Under the pieces are notes generated by a model. It was not told where the DNA came from. It did no database searches and saw nothing but the letters and a program-made list of their open reading frames with translations. Of a DNA stretch of 34,057 nt, positions 9,603 to 17,513 are shown in pieces (position 1 is the stretch's first letter; each line of letters opens with the position of its first letter). The position numbers and the translations under genes are program-made. This DNA comes from an uncultured Bacteroides sp. (lineage in GTDB: Bacteria; Bacteroidota; Bacteroidia; Bacteroidales; Bacteroidaceae): positions 1 through 34,057 of the forward strand of contig NZ_CANRPM010000031.1 in the NCBI RefSeq assembly GCF_947632445.1. The letters run 5' to 3'.

Positions 9603-10652
9603 CTATTTTTTAGTCAGCTTTTTAATCTGCTCTTTACCTTTATCCAAAATCATACGGTTTTTGTGCGAAATATCCTCTACGATTGTCTCGTTGAGTTGTT
9701 TCAACCCGTTGATGTAGTCTTGCGCACGTTGCAGTACATTGACCGAACCTTTACCGGCATTGCGAGGCACGATGACCTTCAATTCTTTCTGCACAATAGC
9801 CACTTCCACATCCTCTCCCGCCATCATGGGGTCACCGTCGAAATGCACCACCCCCGGATTAGCGCGATGAATGCGCAGAAACTTGCACCGGAAAGTCTTA
9901 AGGTGGCTGTTCCGGTTGATGGTCTTGTTGAACAGTTGAAAAGACAATGCCGGTACGTCGAGTATCGTAAACGGCTCCAAAATTGTCACGTCGAGTAACC
10001 CATCGTTTAAGGTCGCTTTCGGGGCAATATAAGCATTGTTTCCATACTGTGACGCATTGCCGCAGGCTATCAGAAAAGCCTGGTAACGTGCCGACGGGTT
10101 TCCGTCCATTTCCAGCTCGTAAACTTCTGGACGGTATTTCAAGCTTTCGCGCAGTGTCTGCTCCAAGTACGTCAGCGGTCCCCTTCTGCCGGCCTGCGAA
10201 AATTTCAGACTAACAAAAGCATCAAATCCCACCCCACACGTACAGAAAAAAGGAACATTATTTACTTTACCATAATCAATGACGTCCGTCACCCCGTCGT
10301 TGATGATGTCCACCGCCTTCTTCGGAACCAGAGGGATCTGTAAATGACGTGCCAGTCCGTTGCCCGATCCGCAGGGAATGATACCCAGCGCCGTTTCCGT
10401 ATGAACCAGTGAACGGGCAATTTCATTGATAGTGCCGTCCCCGCCGATTGCCACTACTGCAAAAACTCCTTCTGCAGCCTTCCGAGCGGCAATCTCTACA
10501 GCATGTCCGGCATATTCAGTGTAAATCACCTCTTTATCATACCGTTCTTTATTCAATCTTTCATTCACCGAGGCCAAGATTTGCTCTTTGCTCTGAGTGC
10601 CCGATAACGGATTTATAATAAAAACTATTTTTTTCTTATCGTTACTGTCCAT
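9603..10652 (-). CDS. Diacylglycerol kinase-family lipid kinase (YegS/BmrU/DgkB-like)
   Basis: Member of the DAGK-catalytic family (diacylglycerol, ceramide or sphingoid-base kinases), 349 aa. The nucleotide-binding N-terminal domain shows IINPLSGT (12-19), the signature GGDGTINE (70-77) and [10 protein letters not shown] (95-104). The C-terminal beta-sandwich domain includes [11 protein letters not shown] and HFDGDPM. The substrate cannot be read from sequence. The gene is divergent (192 bases) from serine palmitoyltransferase, so a sphingoid-base or ceramide substrate is a reasonable alternative to diacylglycerol; this is inference from context only. The C-terminal ~50 residues are a Lys-rich tail beyond the usual domain. 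Length is slightly above the ~300 aa typical of YegS. Confidence 0.85.
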   Translation of the reverse strand: MDSNDKKKIVFIINPLSGTQSKEQILASVNERLNKERYDKEVIYTEYAGHAVEIAARKAAEGVFAVVAIGGDGTINEIARSLVHTETALGIIPCGSGNGLARHLQIPLVPKKAVDIINDGVTDVIDYGKVNNVPFFCTCGVGFDAFVSLKFSQAGRRGPLTYLEQTLRESLKYRPEVYELEMDGNPSARYQAFLIACGNASQYGNNAYIAPKATLNDGLLDVTILEPFTILDVPALSFQLFNKTINRNSHLKTFRCKFLRIHRANPGVVHFDGDPMMAGEDVEVAIVQKELKVIVPRNAGKGSVNVLQRAQDYINGLKQLNETIVEDISHKNRMILDKGKEQIKKLTKK

Positions 10653-10681
10653 TCCAAAATAAGTGGGATTTTCATGCCCTG

Positions 10682-10689
10682 CAAAAGTA
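10682..10689 (-). promoter_or_regulatory. Putative lipid-kinase promoter (-7 element)
   Basis: Minus-strand TACTTTTG lies 30 bases before the lipid-kinase start. A T-rich TTTTTTG block lies about 22 bases further upstream. It is divergent from the spt promoter about 100 bases away. Confidence 0.5.
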
Positions 10690-10784
10690 ATACAAATCCT
10701 TAGAAGAATGGCAAAAAACTTCTCCCTAAAACAATTATAGGTAGTTTTTTAATATAAACGATGCGATAAAAGAACTAAAATTGT

Positions 10785-10792
10785 TATCTTTG
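10785..10792 (+). promoter_or_regulatory. Putative spt promoter (-7 element)
   Basis: TATCTTTG (TAnnTTTG) lies 53 bases before the spt start, leaving a short AT-rich leader. The expected -33 TTTG is not obvious. Confidence 0.5.
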
Positions 10793-10844
10793 CCCCCGTA
10801 TTTGAAACTTGAGCAAAAAAACATACTAATTACTAAGATATTCA

Positions 10845-12032
10845 ATGGACTTACTACAAGAAAAATTTGCGAAATACGACCGGCCCCAACAATTCATGGC
10901 CAAAGGCGTATATCCTTATTTCCGTGAAATCGACAGCCACCAGGATACAGAGGTACTGATGGAAGGCAAGAAAGTCCTGATGTTCGGCTCCAATGCCTAC
11001 ATGGGACTGACGTATGACAAGCGAATCATAGATGCGGCCAAAGCCGCCACTGATAAATATGGCACGGGATGTGCCGGCTCACGTCTGCTGAACGGGACAC
11101 TCGACATCCACGTCCAGTTAGAAAAAGAGTTGGCCGAGTTTGTAGGAAAAGACGAAGCCCTTTGCTTCTCTACCGGATTTACTGCAAACGAAGGGGTCAT
11201 CCCTCAGTTGGTAGGCCGAAGCGACTACATCATTTGTGACGACCGCGACCATGCTTCTATTGTCGACGGACGCCGCCTTTCATTCGCTACTCAGCTGAAG
11301 TATAAACACAACGACATGGAAGACCTTGAAAAAGAGCTCCAGAAATGCGAGCCCGATGCGGTCAAACTGATTGTCGTAGACGGTGTATTCTCTATGGAAG
11401 GCGACTTGGCCAACCTGCCTGAGATTGTCCGCCTGAAGAAAAAATACAATGCAAGCATTTACGTCGACGAGGCTCACGGCCTGGGTGTATTCGGCCGTCA
11501 GGGACGAGGTGTCTGCGACCATTTCGGCGTAACCGACGACGTGGATCTGATTATGGGTACCTTCAGCAAATCACTGGCTTCTATCGGTGGTTTCGTAGCC
11601 GGTGACAAGGAAGTCATCAACTGGCTCCGCCACAATGCCCGCTCCTACATCTTCCAGGCCAGTAACACGCCCGCTGCAACAGCGGCTGCCCGCGAAGCGC
11701 TCCACATCATCCAGAACGAGCCCGAACGCATTAAACGTCTGTGGGACATAACGAACTACACACTGGAAGCTTTTCGTAATGCAGGATTCGAGATTGGGGA
11801 CACCGAATCGCCCATCATACCACTCTATGTTCGCGATACGGAGAAGACCTTTACAGTCACCAAGCTGGCTTTCGATGAAGGTATCTTCATCAACCCCGTC
11901 ATTCCGCCCGCCTGCGCTCCGCAAGACACATTGGTACGTGTAGCCCTCATGGCCACACACACCAAGGAGCAGATTGACTATGCCGTCAAAAAACTAACTA
12001 AATGCTTCAAGCAGTTGGATATAATAAAATGA
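10845..12032 (+). CDS. spt: Serine palmitoyltransferase (alpha-oxoamine synthase)
   Basis: PLP enzyme condensing serine with a long-chain acyl-CoA/ACP to 3-ketosphinganine, the committed step of Bacteroides sphingolipid synthesis. The 395 aa show the fold-type I features: GSNAYMGL (48-55), the CDDRDHASIVDG stretch with the PLP-stacking His136, DEAHGLG (Asp208, His211), and the Schiff-base lysine in GTFSKSLASIGG (Lys242). The related enzymes KBL, ALAS and BioF share this frame. The N-terminal sequence, the GVFGRQGRGVCDHFG segment and the presence in a sphingolipid-making group favour SPT. Starts at ATG 10845. Confidence 0.88.
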   Translation: MDLLQEKFAKYDRPQQFMAKGVYPYFREIDSHQDTEVLMEGKKVLMFGSNAYMGLTYDKRIIDAAKAATDKYGTGCAGSRLLNGTLDIHVQLEKELAEFVGKDEALCFSTGFTANEGVIPQLVGRSDYIICDDRDHASIVDGRRLSFATQLKYKHNDMEDLEKELQKCEPDAVKLIVVDGVFSMEGDLANLPEIVRLKKKYNASIYVDEAHGLGVFGRQGRGVCDHFGVTDDVDLIMGTFSKSLASIGGFVAGDKEVINWLRHNARSYIFQASNTPAATAAAREALHIIQNEPERIKRLWDITNYTLEAFRNAGFEIGDTESPIIPLYVRDTEKTFTVTKLAFDEGIFINPVIPPACAPQDTLVRVALMATHTKEQIDYAVKKLTKCFKQLDIIK

Positions 12033-12111
12033 TTATCCACATAATGTCCATTAATTTGTTTTACGCCATGCGAATGAGTAACGGATTTAAAGAGTAGACA
12101 TAAAATATATA

Positions 12112-12154
12112 CTTTCAATTCCCAAAACTAATGCAATAACTACGAAAAGCGTGG
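12112..12154. repeat. Imperfect repeat flanking the lipocalin gene, copy 1
   Basis: The stretch CTTTCAATTCCCAAAA..CTAATG..AATAAC..ACGAA resembles 12823-12864 in the same orientation with few differences. On the minus strand it contains TAGTTTTG, a TAnnTTTG match, but no gene follows it in that direction. It may be the upstream region of a lost paralogue of the lipocalin gene. Confidence 0.6.
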
Positions 12155-12161
12155 GGCTTCC

Positions 12162-12206
12162 GTCACCATTCCGTTATCAAGGGCTTTCCTACCGCCTTTT
12201 ACAGAG
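12162..12206. repeat. 45-bp direct repeat, left copy (candidate attL)
   Basis: Identical over all 45 bases to 32851-32895 in the same orientation, with partial similarity just to the left (GTGGGGCTTC versus GTGGGACTGC). The pair encloses the whole mobile backbone and cargo, about 20.7 kb, as expected for attachment sites made by tyrosine integration. The right copy is also the 3' arm of a palindromic repeat family, so a dispersed-repeat explanation is possible. Confidence 0.55.
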
Positions 12207-12240
12207 TATAAACGAACATCATGCGGATAATCATAAAGGG

Positions 12241-12280
12241 AAAAATCGGGACGGCTACCTAATCGCCCCGATTTTCATTT
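12241..12280. terminator. Bidirectional intrinsic terminator
   Basis: AAAATCGGG pairs with CCCGATTTT around a loop of about 14 bases. It is followed by T-rich sequence on the plus strand and preceded by A-rich sequence (T-run on the minus strand). It lies between the convergent spt and lipocalin genes. Confidence 0.75.
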
Positions 12281-12327
12281 TCGATATATTCCTATAGAGT
12301 TATTTCGTAGGCAGTTTCTGATTACAA

Positions 12328-12801
12328 CTAATCAGAAACTTTGCGATATTCATAGCGTTCCCATTCTTCGTACACTACACCATCATATGTTTCTTTCTCA
12401 TACCATTCTACCACCAAGTTGGTAGCGGTCAGTTCTTTTACATGGAACTCATCGCTACAAATTCTACCGTCTTCTATAAAACTCCTTATAATTGTTCCAT
12501 TTTTATAGTTCCATGTATCTCCTTCCTCTTCATCAAACCAATCCCATTTGCCATTGTACATCCAAGCCTCTCTCCATGTGCCGTCTGCCTTAAACTCTAT
12601 TCTTTCATCTCTATCATTTTCGACTCTTTCGTATGTTATTTCTCCATCTTCTTTTTCCCAATATTCGTAAGAAACCAGTTCCCACACACCGACCAAATCG
12701 GACGCAGAGCCTACTCCTTCATCATCATCTGAACACGCACTAATACTAAGTGCCATAACAGATAGCAATCCCAAAAGAAATAATAATTTAAACTTTTTCA
12801 T
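12328..12801 (-). CDS. Lipocalin-like lipoprotein
   Basis: 157-aa predicted lipoprotein. A signal peptide (KKFKLLFLLGLLSVMAL) ends at a lipobox, LSISAC, with Cys23 as the lipidated residue, followed by the acidic SDDDEG typical of surface-exposed Bacteroides lipoproteins. The mature part (LVGVWELVSYEYWEK.., FKADGTWREAW, GTIIRSF, LTATNLVVEWYE) has the alternating Trp/Tyr-rich strands of the lipocalin-like beta-barrel family. Substrate unknown. It is flanked by two copies of an imperfect repeat and lies inside the 45-bp repeats, so it may be element cargo, or chromosomal if the repeats are not the true ends. Confidence 0.75.
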   Translation of the reverse strand: MKKFKLLFLLGLLSVMALSISACSDDDEGVGSASDLVGVWELVSYEYWEKEDGEITYERVENDRDERIEFKADGTWREAWMYNGKWDWFDEEEGDTWNYKNGTIIRSFIEDGRICSDEFHVKELTATNLVVEWYEKETYDGVVYEEWERYEYRKVSD

Positions 12802-12822
12802 AAAAATAATTTTTTATTATGT

Positions 12823-12864
12823 CTTTCAGTTCCCAAAGACTAATGTAATAACAACGAAGTGTGG
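12823..12864. repeat. Imperfect repeat flanking the lipocalin gene, copy 2
   Basis: Counterpart of 12112-12154, directly upstream of the lipocalin start. On the minus strand it contains TAGTCTTTG, one base longer than TAnnTTTG, and may hold the lipocalin promoter. Beyond it, 12865-13051 has no gene. Confidence 0.55.
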
Positions 12865-13051
12865 AACTGCAATATATGTTTTGATAACGGATTTGGGAAG
12901 TCGAAAATGAAAAGAAAAGCATAACAAGAGAAAATATAATCACTAATATACAGTGTTTTATGCGGTATCACTTTCGGGACACGCTCTTTAATTTGTCTTA
13001 ATCCGCTGCAAGTTTTTTCGGGATATATGGGAACATATACGGGAATTTATT

Positions 13052-13059
13052 TACCTTTG
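13052..13059 (+). promoter_or_regulatory. Putative integrase promoter (-7 element)
   Basis: TACCTTTG matches TAnnTTTG and lies 27 bases before the first recombinase ATG at 13086. Confidence 0.55.
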
Positions 13060-13085
13060 CGATGTGAATCAAAAACGCATTGCCG

Positions 13086-14384
13086 ATGAAAGTTTCCGTC
13101 TATCTGAAAAAGAGCAGTTCCTCGACCTCGAACATCTGTTTCCGTGTCCGTGAGAGGAACGTGGATATAAAGGTTGTTTCGCCTCTTACAGTCCATGACA
13201 AGTACTGGGATTCCGACACCCTCGGTTACAAGCGCACGACAGTCGTACCTGCTGCTGAACAGAAACAGCTGCCCGAACAGATTGCCGCCATCATCGAGAA
13301 AGTAGAGAAGACTTTTTCGGACAGGGCAAACAGCGTATGGCTTAAACAGACCATAGAGGATGTGCTGTACCCTGCACGGGCTTTCGAGCGCAACCATCCT
13401 AATCTGATTTTCCGTATCCAGGAGTATCTAGAAAAATATGACGGAGCGGACAGAACCAAGGAGCATATCATCCGCTTCGAGCGCAAGATGATACGTTACC
13501 ATGAATATCAACGTGAGATATTAGGTAATACCGATTTCACCCTCTTTGTTGAAACCGTCACATTGGAGCAGATGAACGGTTTCCGGGACTATGTGTCCAA
13601 CGAATACCTGTTGCGCCAGCAGCATCCTGATTTCTATGCCGGGCGTATGTTAATCAACCACGCGCCAAGGCCATTGTCGAATACGACCATCATCAACACG
13701 ATGAACCTCTTTTGTACATTCCTGCATTGGTGCAAGAAAATGAAATATTCCGACAACGAGGTGTATGAGCTTTACGGATGCAAGGAACCGACATACGGTG
13801 ATCCGTTCTATTTGACATCCGAAGAAAGGAATGTCCTGTATGATGCGGATTTGAATGACTGTCCTAAACTGGCAGTTATCAGGGACATATTCGTGTTCCA
13901 TTGCTATATCGGCTGCCGTGTGGGTGATTTGTACAGATTGACGAGAGACAACATCAAAGATGGATTTCTGGAGTATATGCCGCAGAAGACAAAGAAGTGT
14001 CAGGCTAAAGTCGTCAGGGTACCGCTTCATCCCAAGGCATTGAAAATACTGGAACGTTATGAATCAAGTTCGGGCAAATTGTTACCGTTCAAACCCATAC
14101 ACCAGTACAATCTCGGCATACGGGAACTGTTAAAGCATTGCGGCATAGACAGGATGGTGACTATCCTTGACACGCACGGCTACAATACCGTGCAGAAACC
14201 ATTGTATGAAGTTGCCACCAGCCATACGGCAAGGAAGACTTTTGTAGGAAATCTATACAAACAGGTTCCCGACCCCAACCTGATAGCATCCATGTCGGGA
14301 CACGTGGAGGGCAGTCGGGCATTCAACCGCTACCGCACGATTGACGATGAGATGAAACGCAAACTTGTGGAAATGATAAACTAA
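13086..14384 (+). CDS. Tyrosine recombinase (first of a tandem pair)
   Basis: Phage-integrase-family recombinase of 432 aa, typical of Bacteroides integrative elements. Order: N-terminal arm-binding region (MKVSVYLKKSSSS), SAM-like core-binding domain (about 115-225), and C-terminal catalytic domain. Catalytic residues are Arg in IGCRVGDLYRL, the H..R box TSHTARKTF, and His and Tyr in SGHVEGSRAFNRY. I chose ATG 13086; an upstream in-frame TTG at 13080 adds two residues. It ends 12 bases before the second recombinase, whose catalytic region is closely similar, so the pair likely arose by duplication and is co-transcribed. Likely role: integration and excision of the element. Confidence 0.9.
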   Translation: MKVSVYLKKSSSSTSNICFRVRERNVDIKVVSPLTVHDKYWDSDTLGYKRTTVVPAAEQKQLPEQIAAIIEKVEKTFSDRANSVWLKQTIEDVLYPARAFERNHPNLIFRIQEYLEKYDGADRTKEHIIRFERKMIRYHEYQREILGNTDFTLFVETVTLEQMNGFRDYVSNEYLLRQQHPDFYAGRMLINHAPRPLSNTTIINTMNLFCTFLHWCKKMKYSDNEVYELYGCKEPTYGDPFYLTSEERNVLYDADLNDCPKLAVIRDIFVFHCYIGCRVGDLYRLTRDNIKDGFLEYMPQKTKKCQAKVVRVPLHPKALKILERYESSSGKLLPFKPIHQYNLGIRELLKHCGIDRMVTILDTHGYNTVQKPLYEVATSHTARKTFVGNLYKQVPDPNLIASMSGHVEGSRAFNRYRTIDDEMKRKLVEMIN

Positions 14385-14396
14385 GGAGGACGCATA

Positions 14397-15728
14397 ATGA
14401 AAGTTACCGCATTTATAAGAAAGACCGCCGCCAAGAATAATGTCACTGACCAGGCACGAGTCTATTTCAGAGTCCGTGACGTAGGAGGCGTTGACATCAA
14501 GGCAGCGAGCGAACTCTCCATCAACCCCAACCACTGGAGTGCGGAACGGCAGGGCTACAAGCCCCGTGTCGCGCTGGTGTCGGAGGAAAAACGGATGGGC
14601 TTTGAAAAAGACATCCAAAACATTACGCACCTTATTGCCGAGAAATACCATCGAGGAGTGGACGGCAACTGGCTGAAAGGGCTGATAGAGGAATACCATC
14701 ATCCCAACATCAACTTCCGTGGCGGCAATCCGGCAGACGAGTATCTGCTATCTTACCAGATACAGAAGTACATGGACGAGACACCCCTTGCCGCAGAAAG
14801 CTGGAAGCATCACCGCGACAATCTGAAAAAGGTACAGCGTTACGAGCGTTTCCGGCATGAGGTCATGCACCAGCGGGGCTTCCACCTTTGTATAGATTCC
14901 ATTACTGCTGACGACATCCGTGATTTCAAGTTGTGGATGCAGGAAGAGTACAGGTATGTGGAAATGTATCCCGTATTCTATAAAGACGAGCTGCCCCGTG
15001 ATGTAGCCCAACAACGCTCCGAGAACAGCATGTCGGGGACGCTCTACCGCATCCGCACCGTCATCAAATGGTGCATCAAACGGGGGCTGACAAGAAACAA
15101 CCCTTTTGATCAGTACCAGATAGCCCAGCCCATGTACGGCGACCCGTTTTACCTTACTCTCGAAGAAAGGGACAAGGTCTATTATGCCGACCTGAGCGGC
15201 ATGGGGGCAACCTATTCCGTATATCGGGACATATTCATGTTCCAGTGTCTGATAGGTTGCCGTGTAAGTGACTTGAACAGACTGACCAAGGCAAACATCG
15301 TGGACGGTTGTGTGGAATACATTCCGCAAAAGACCAAGCTGGAACACGCCAACACAGTCCGTGTCCCTCTCAACCAAAAGGCTTTGGATATACTGGAGAG
15401 GTATAGGGACTTGGAAAACGCGTTGCTTCCACGGTTCTCGCACTTCGGTTACAACAAAAAGATAAAGGAGATTCTCAAATATGTGGGCATTGACCGTATG
15501 GTCAGGGTACTTGACCCGAAGACACGCGAGGACGTGGCACGACCGTTATATGAAGTGGCGACCACCCACACGGCACGCAAGACCTTTATCGGCAACCTCT
15601 ACAAGCAGGTCAAAGACCCGAACCTGATTGCTTCCATGTCGGGGCATTCTGAGGGAAGCCGTGCATTTGCCCGTTACAGGCATATCGATGACGAAATCAA
15701 GAAAGAACTGGTAAACCTGCTGGATTAA
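14397..15728 (+). CDS. Tyrosine recombinase (second of a tandem pair)
   Basis: 443-aa paralogue of the preceding gene, translated from an ATG preceded by AGGAGG, an unusually strong Shine-Dalgarno for this group that fits a downstream gene in an operon. Same architecture: N-terminal arm-binding region, SAM-like domain, and catalytic domain with IGCRVSDLNRL, TTHTARKTF and SGHSEGSRAFARY. All catalytic residues are intact in both copies, so both are probably active; tandem recombinases are known from several Bacteroides mobilizable transposons. Which one cuts which strand, or whether one acts in excision, is not visible. Confidence 0.9.
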   Translation: MKVTAFIRKTAAKNNVTDQARVYFRVRDVGGVDIKAASELSINPNHWSAERQGYKPRVALVSEEKRMGFEKDIQNITHLIAEKYHRGVDGNWLKGLIEEYHHPNINFRGGNPADEYLLSYQIQKYMDETPLAAESWKHHRDNLKKVQRYERFRHEVMHQRGFHLCIDSITADDIRDFKLWMQEEYRYVEMYPVFYKDELPRDVAQQRSENSMSGTLYRIRTVIKWCIKRGLTRNNPFDQYQIAQPMYGDPFYLTLEERDKVYYADLSGMGATYSVYRDIFMFQCLIGCRVSDLNRLTKANIVDGCVEYIPQKTKLEHANTVRVPLNQKALDILERYRDLENALLPRFSHFGYNKKIKEILKYVGIDRMVRVLDPKTREDVARPLYEVATTHTARKTFIGNLYKQVKDPNLIASMSGHSEGSRAFARYRHIDDEIKKELVNLLD

Positions 15729-15798
15729 AATCGCCGGTCCGCCGTATTTTATTCTTTCCCTATGTTCCATTTATAATTAACTACTTGCAGATAACACT

Positions 15799-16941
15799 AT
15801 GACTGAATCCCGATTGACATACGACCAGTTCAAGGCTGACATTCTCCGGTGGAAGAACAGCCACAGGGAAGAATACAACCGCTTTGCGCGTCTGATGACA
15901 AACGGGGACGAGAGGCAATATCTCTCCATCTGCCGTGCCATCTTCAAACAGCTGCCAAAGGTCAAGGCGGAATGGGAATTGTGCTGGGGCGATGACAGTG
16001 TGGAAAATTTTGACAACATAAGCCTGCTGTTCAGTGAAGAATCCGTCCCGGAACAGATTGTTGAAGCATTCCAAAAGCAGAGGGAAGAGAATAATCCATC
16101 AGACAGAACTTCATCGTCCTTTTGTAACAAGGTCAAATCCTTTTTTAGAGGCAAATTCCAAAACCATGGCATTATCCTTTCCGCACCGCTTGTACTAAGC
16201 TGGCTGTATTACGGAAAGAGTTTTGAGGCAATGGTCAGTATGGTCAGCAAACAATCAGCCAATCCTAAAGCGGACAGAATGGACAGGCAGAGCTGTTCTT
16301 GGGTAGCCGAACGGATAATACAGGTATCCATCAAGAACGGCTTCCGTACCCAGGCTGACTGGGACAGATACTTTTCCATGAACGATGCCATTGAAAAGGG
16401 CAATATCGGAGAATGGGCATTGCAATCCGTAATAAATGAAAATGGGGACAATGGCGATACGGAAAATGATGTAACCAATACACCAACTGACACGGACAAT
16501 GATGCCACATCAAAAATCCACCGTACAGCCGGAAAGAAAAAGATACAGGAACGACCTCTTATAGATTATCTTGACTGCAACAACAAAGAGGAGGTTTTGA
16601 GGCATATACGCAAATACATTTCCATAAACACCAGTGCTGTCCATCAGGCATTGCCATTTTATGTGTTGAAAGACTTGCGGCTGGTCGCAGGTATGCACAC
16701 TGCCAAAGAATACAGTGTCGGTCTGGCTTTACAATTCCCGGATTTGCCGTCGCTCAAAAGCGAGAGTGCCATACGGCAGTCTGTCGGATTCCTGAAAGCG
16801 GCCAAGTATGTCATCAAGGAAAGCAAAGACCAGTTGGCTCCGCTAATCGAAAGTGACGAAAACCAGGAACTGTATCAAAAATTGGTTCAGACAATCACAG
16901 ATATTACAATCAGTAATACAACAGATATTGGCGCAAAATAA
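15799..16941 (+). CDS. Element-backbone protein of unknown function
   Basis: 380-aa soluble protein with no catalytic motif I recognise. It has no signal peptide or membrane segment. The N-terminal 110 residues are charged and probably helical (MTESRLTYDQFKADILRW...). A Thr/Asp/Asn-rich acidic linker (around 215-240, NDTDNDAT type) separates it from a C-terminal half rich in helices. I associate the N-terminus with a Bacteroides-only unknown-function family (possibly DUF6043), from memory and unverified. It sits between the recombinases and the replication/mobilization genes of the element, where an accessory or regulatory role is plausible but not demonstrated. Confidence 0.7.
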   Translation: MTESRLTYDQFKADILRWKNSHREEYNRFARLMTNGDERQYLSICRAIFKQLPKVKAEWELCWGDDSVENFDNISLLFSEESVPEQIVEAFQKQREENNPSDRTSSSFCNKVKSFFRGKFQNHGIILSAPLVLSWLYYGKSFEAMVSMVSKQSANPKADRMDRQSCSWVAERIIQVSIKNGFRTQADWDRYFSMNDAIEKGNIGEWALQSVINENGDNGDTENDVTNTPTDTDNDATSKIHRTAGKKKIQERPLIDYLDCNNKEEVLRHIRKYISINTSAVHQALPFYVLKDLRLVAGMHTAKEYSVGLALQFPDLPSLKSESAIRQSVGFLKAAKYVIKESKDQLAPLIESDENQELYQKLVQTITDITISNTTDIGAK

Positions 16942-17036
16942 GGTCAGATGCAGCCGTTTTACATTGTCATATAGACTTATATTGTCGTGATGATTTAAGA
17001 CAAGACATTCTGTATCAATTACCTTTAATTCCTATA

Positions 17037-17078
17037 TACTTTTGCACCGTCAATCCTTTCCCGAGGGTTTGGCGGTGC
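17037..17078 (+). promoter_or_regulatory. Promoter-like element overlapping a stem-loop
   Basis: TACTTTTG (TAnnTTTG) at 17037-17044 runs directly into a stem of about 10 bp, GCACCGTCAA at 17044-17053 with TTGGCGGTGC at 17069-17078. The start point would fall inside the stem. It may be an operator or a 5' structure controlling the HTH/DUF3987 genes. The rest of 16942-17124 shows nothing else. Confidence 0.45.
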
Positions 17079-17124
17079 TTCACTTTTATAAGCCATCGGA
17101 AGCGGGGCATCAGGGAAGATTCAG

Positions 17125-17511
17125 ATGGTCATTGTAAATTCCAAAACAAATGATTTTATGATTACCATAGAAAGTCTGGTCGATATGGGAGCCAATGTAA
17201 AACTGGAAGTCACTCCCACAGACCTGAAGATGTTTGCAGAATCAATTATCCAGCGCACTATTATGGCGCAGCAGGAAGAACAGAAAGCAGCGATACAGCG
17301 TGAAGCGGAAGAAATCTACCTTAACACGAAACAAGTCCGCGAGTTGCTGAACGTCTGCGAAGGCACGCTCAATCTATGGGCGAAGCGTGGCTACCTCGTT
17401 CCCGTCAAGGTTGGCAACAAAAACATGTATGCCAAATCCGACATCCGCAGGGTACAGACCGGAGGCAAGTCGGAGAGTGTGACATCCTATTGCAAACGAA
17501 CGGAGAAGTGA
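17125..17511 (+). CDS. Small HTH DNA-binding protein (excisionase-like)
   Basis: 128-aa protein whose C-terminal half, YLNTKQVRELLNVCEGTLNLW..RGYLVPVKVGNKNMY, is a MerR/excisionase-type winged helix-turn-helix (HTH_17 family). The N-terminal ~50 residues are a short helical region. Such proteins in Bacteroides elements act as recombination directionality factors or regulators of the replication genes. ATG 17125 is used; an internal ATG at 17158 (MITIES) is also a credible start. Its stop is two bases before the next gene, suggesting coupling. Confidence 0.75.
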   Translation: MVIVNSKTNDFMITIESLVDMGANVKLEVTPTDLKMFAESIIQRTIMAQQEEQKAAIQREAEEIYLNTKQVRELLNVCEGTLNLWAKRGYLVPVKVGNKNMYAKSDIRRVQTGGKSESVTSYCKRTEK

Positions 17512-17513
17512 TT

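Noticed and set aside
17376..17513. Longer N-terminus for the DUF3987 protein
   Set aside because: The extra 46 residues overlap the HTH gene in another frame and have no family-like character; ATG 17514 directly follows the HTH stop.
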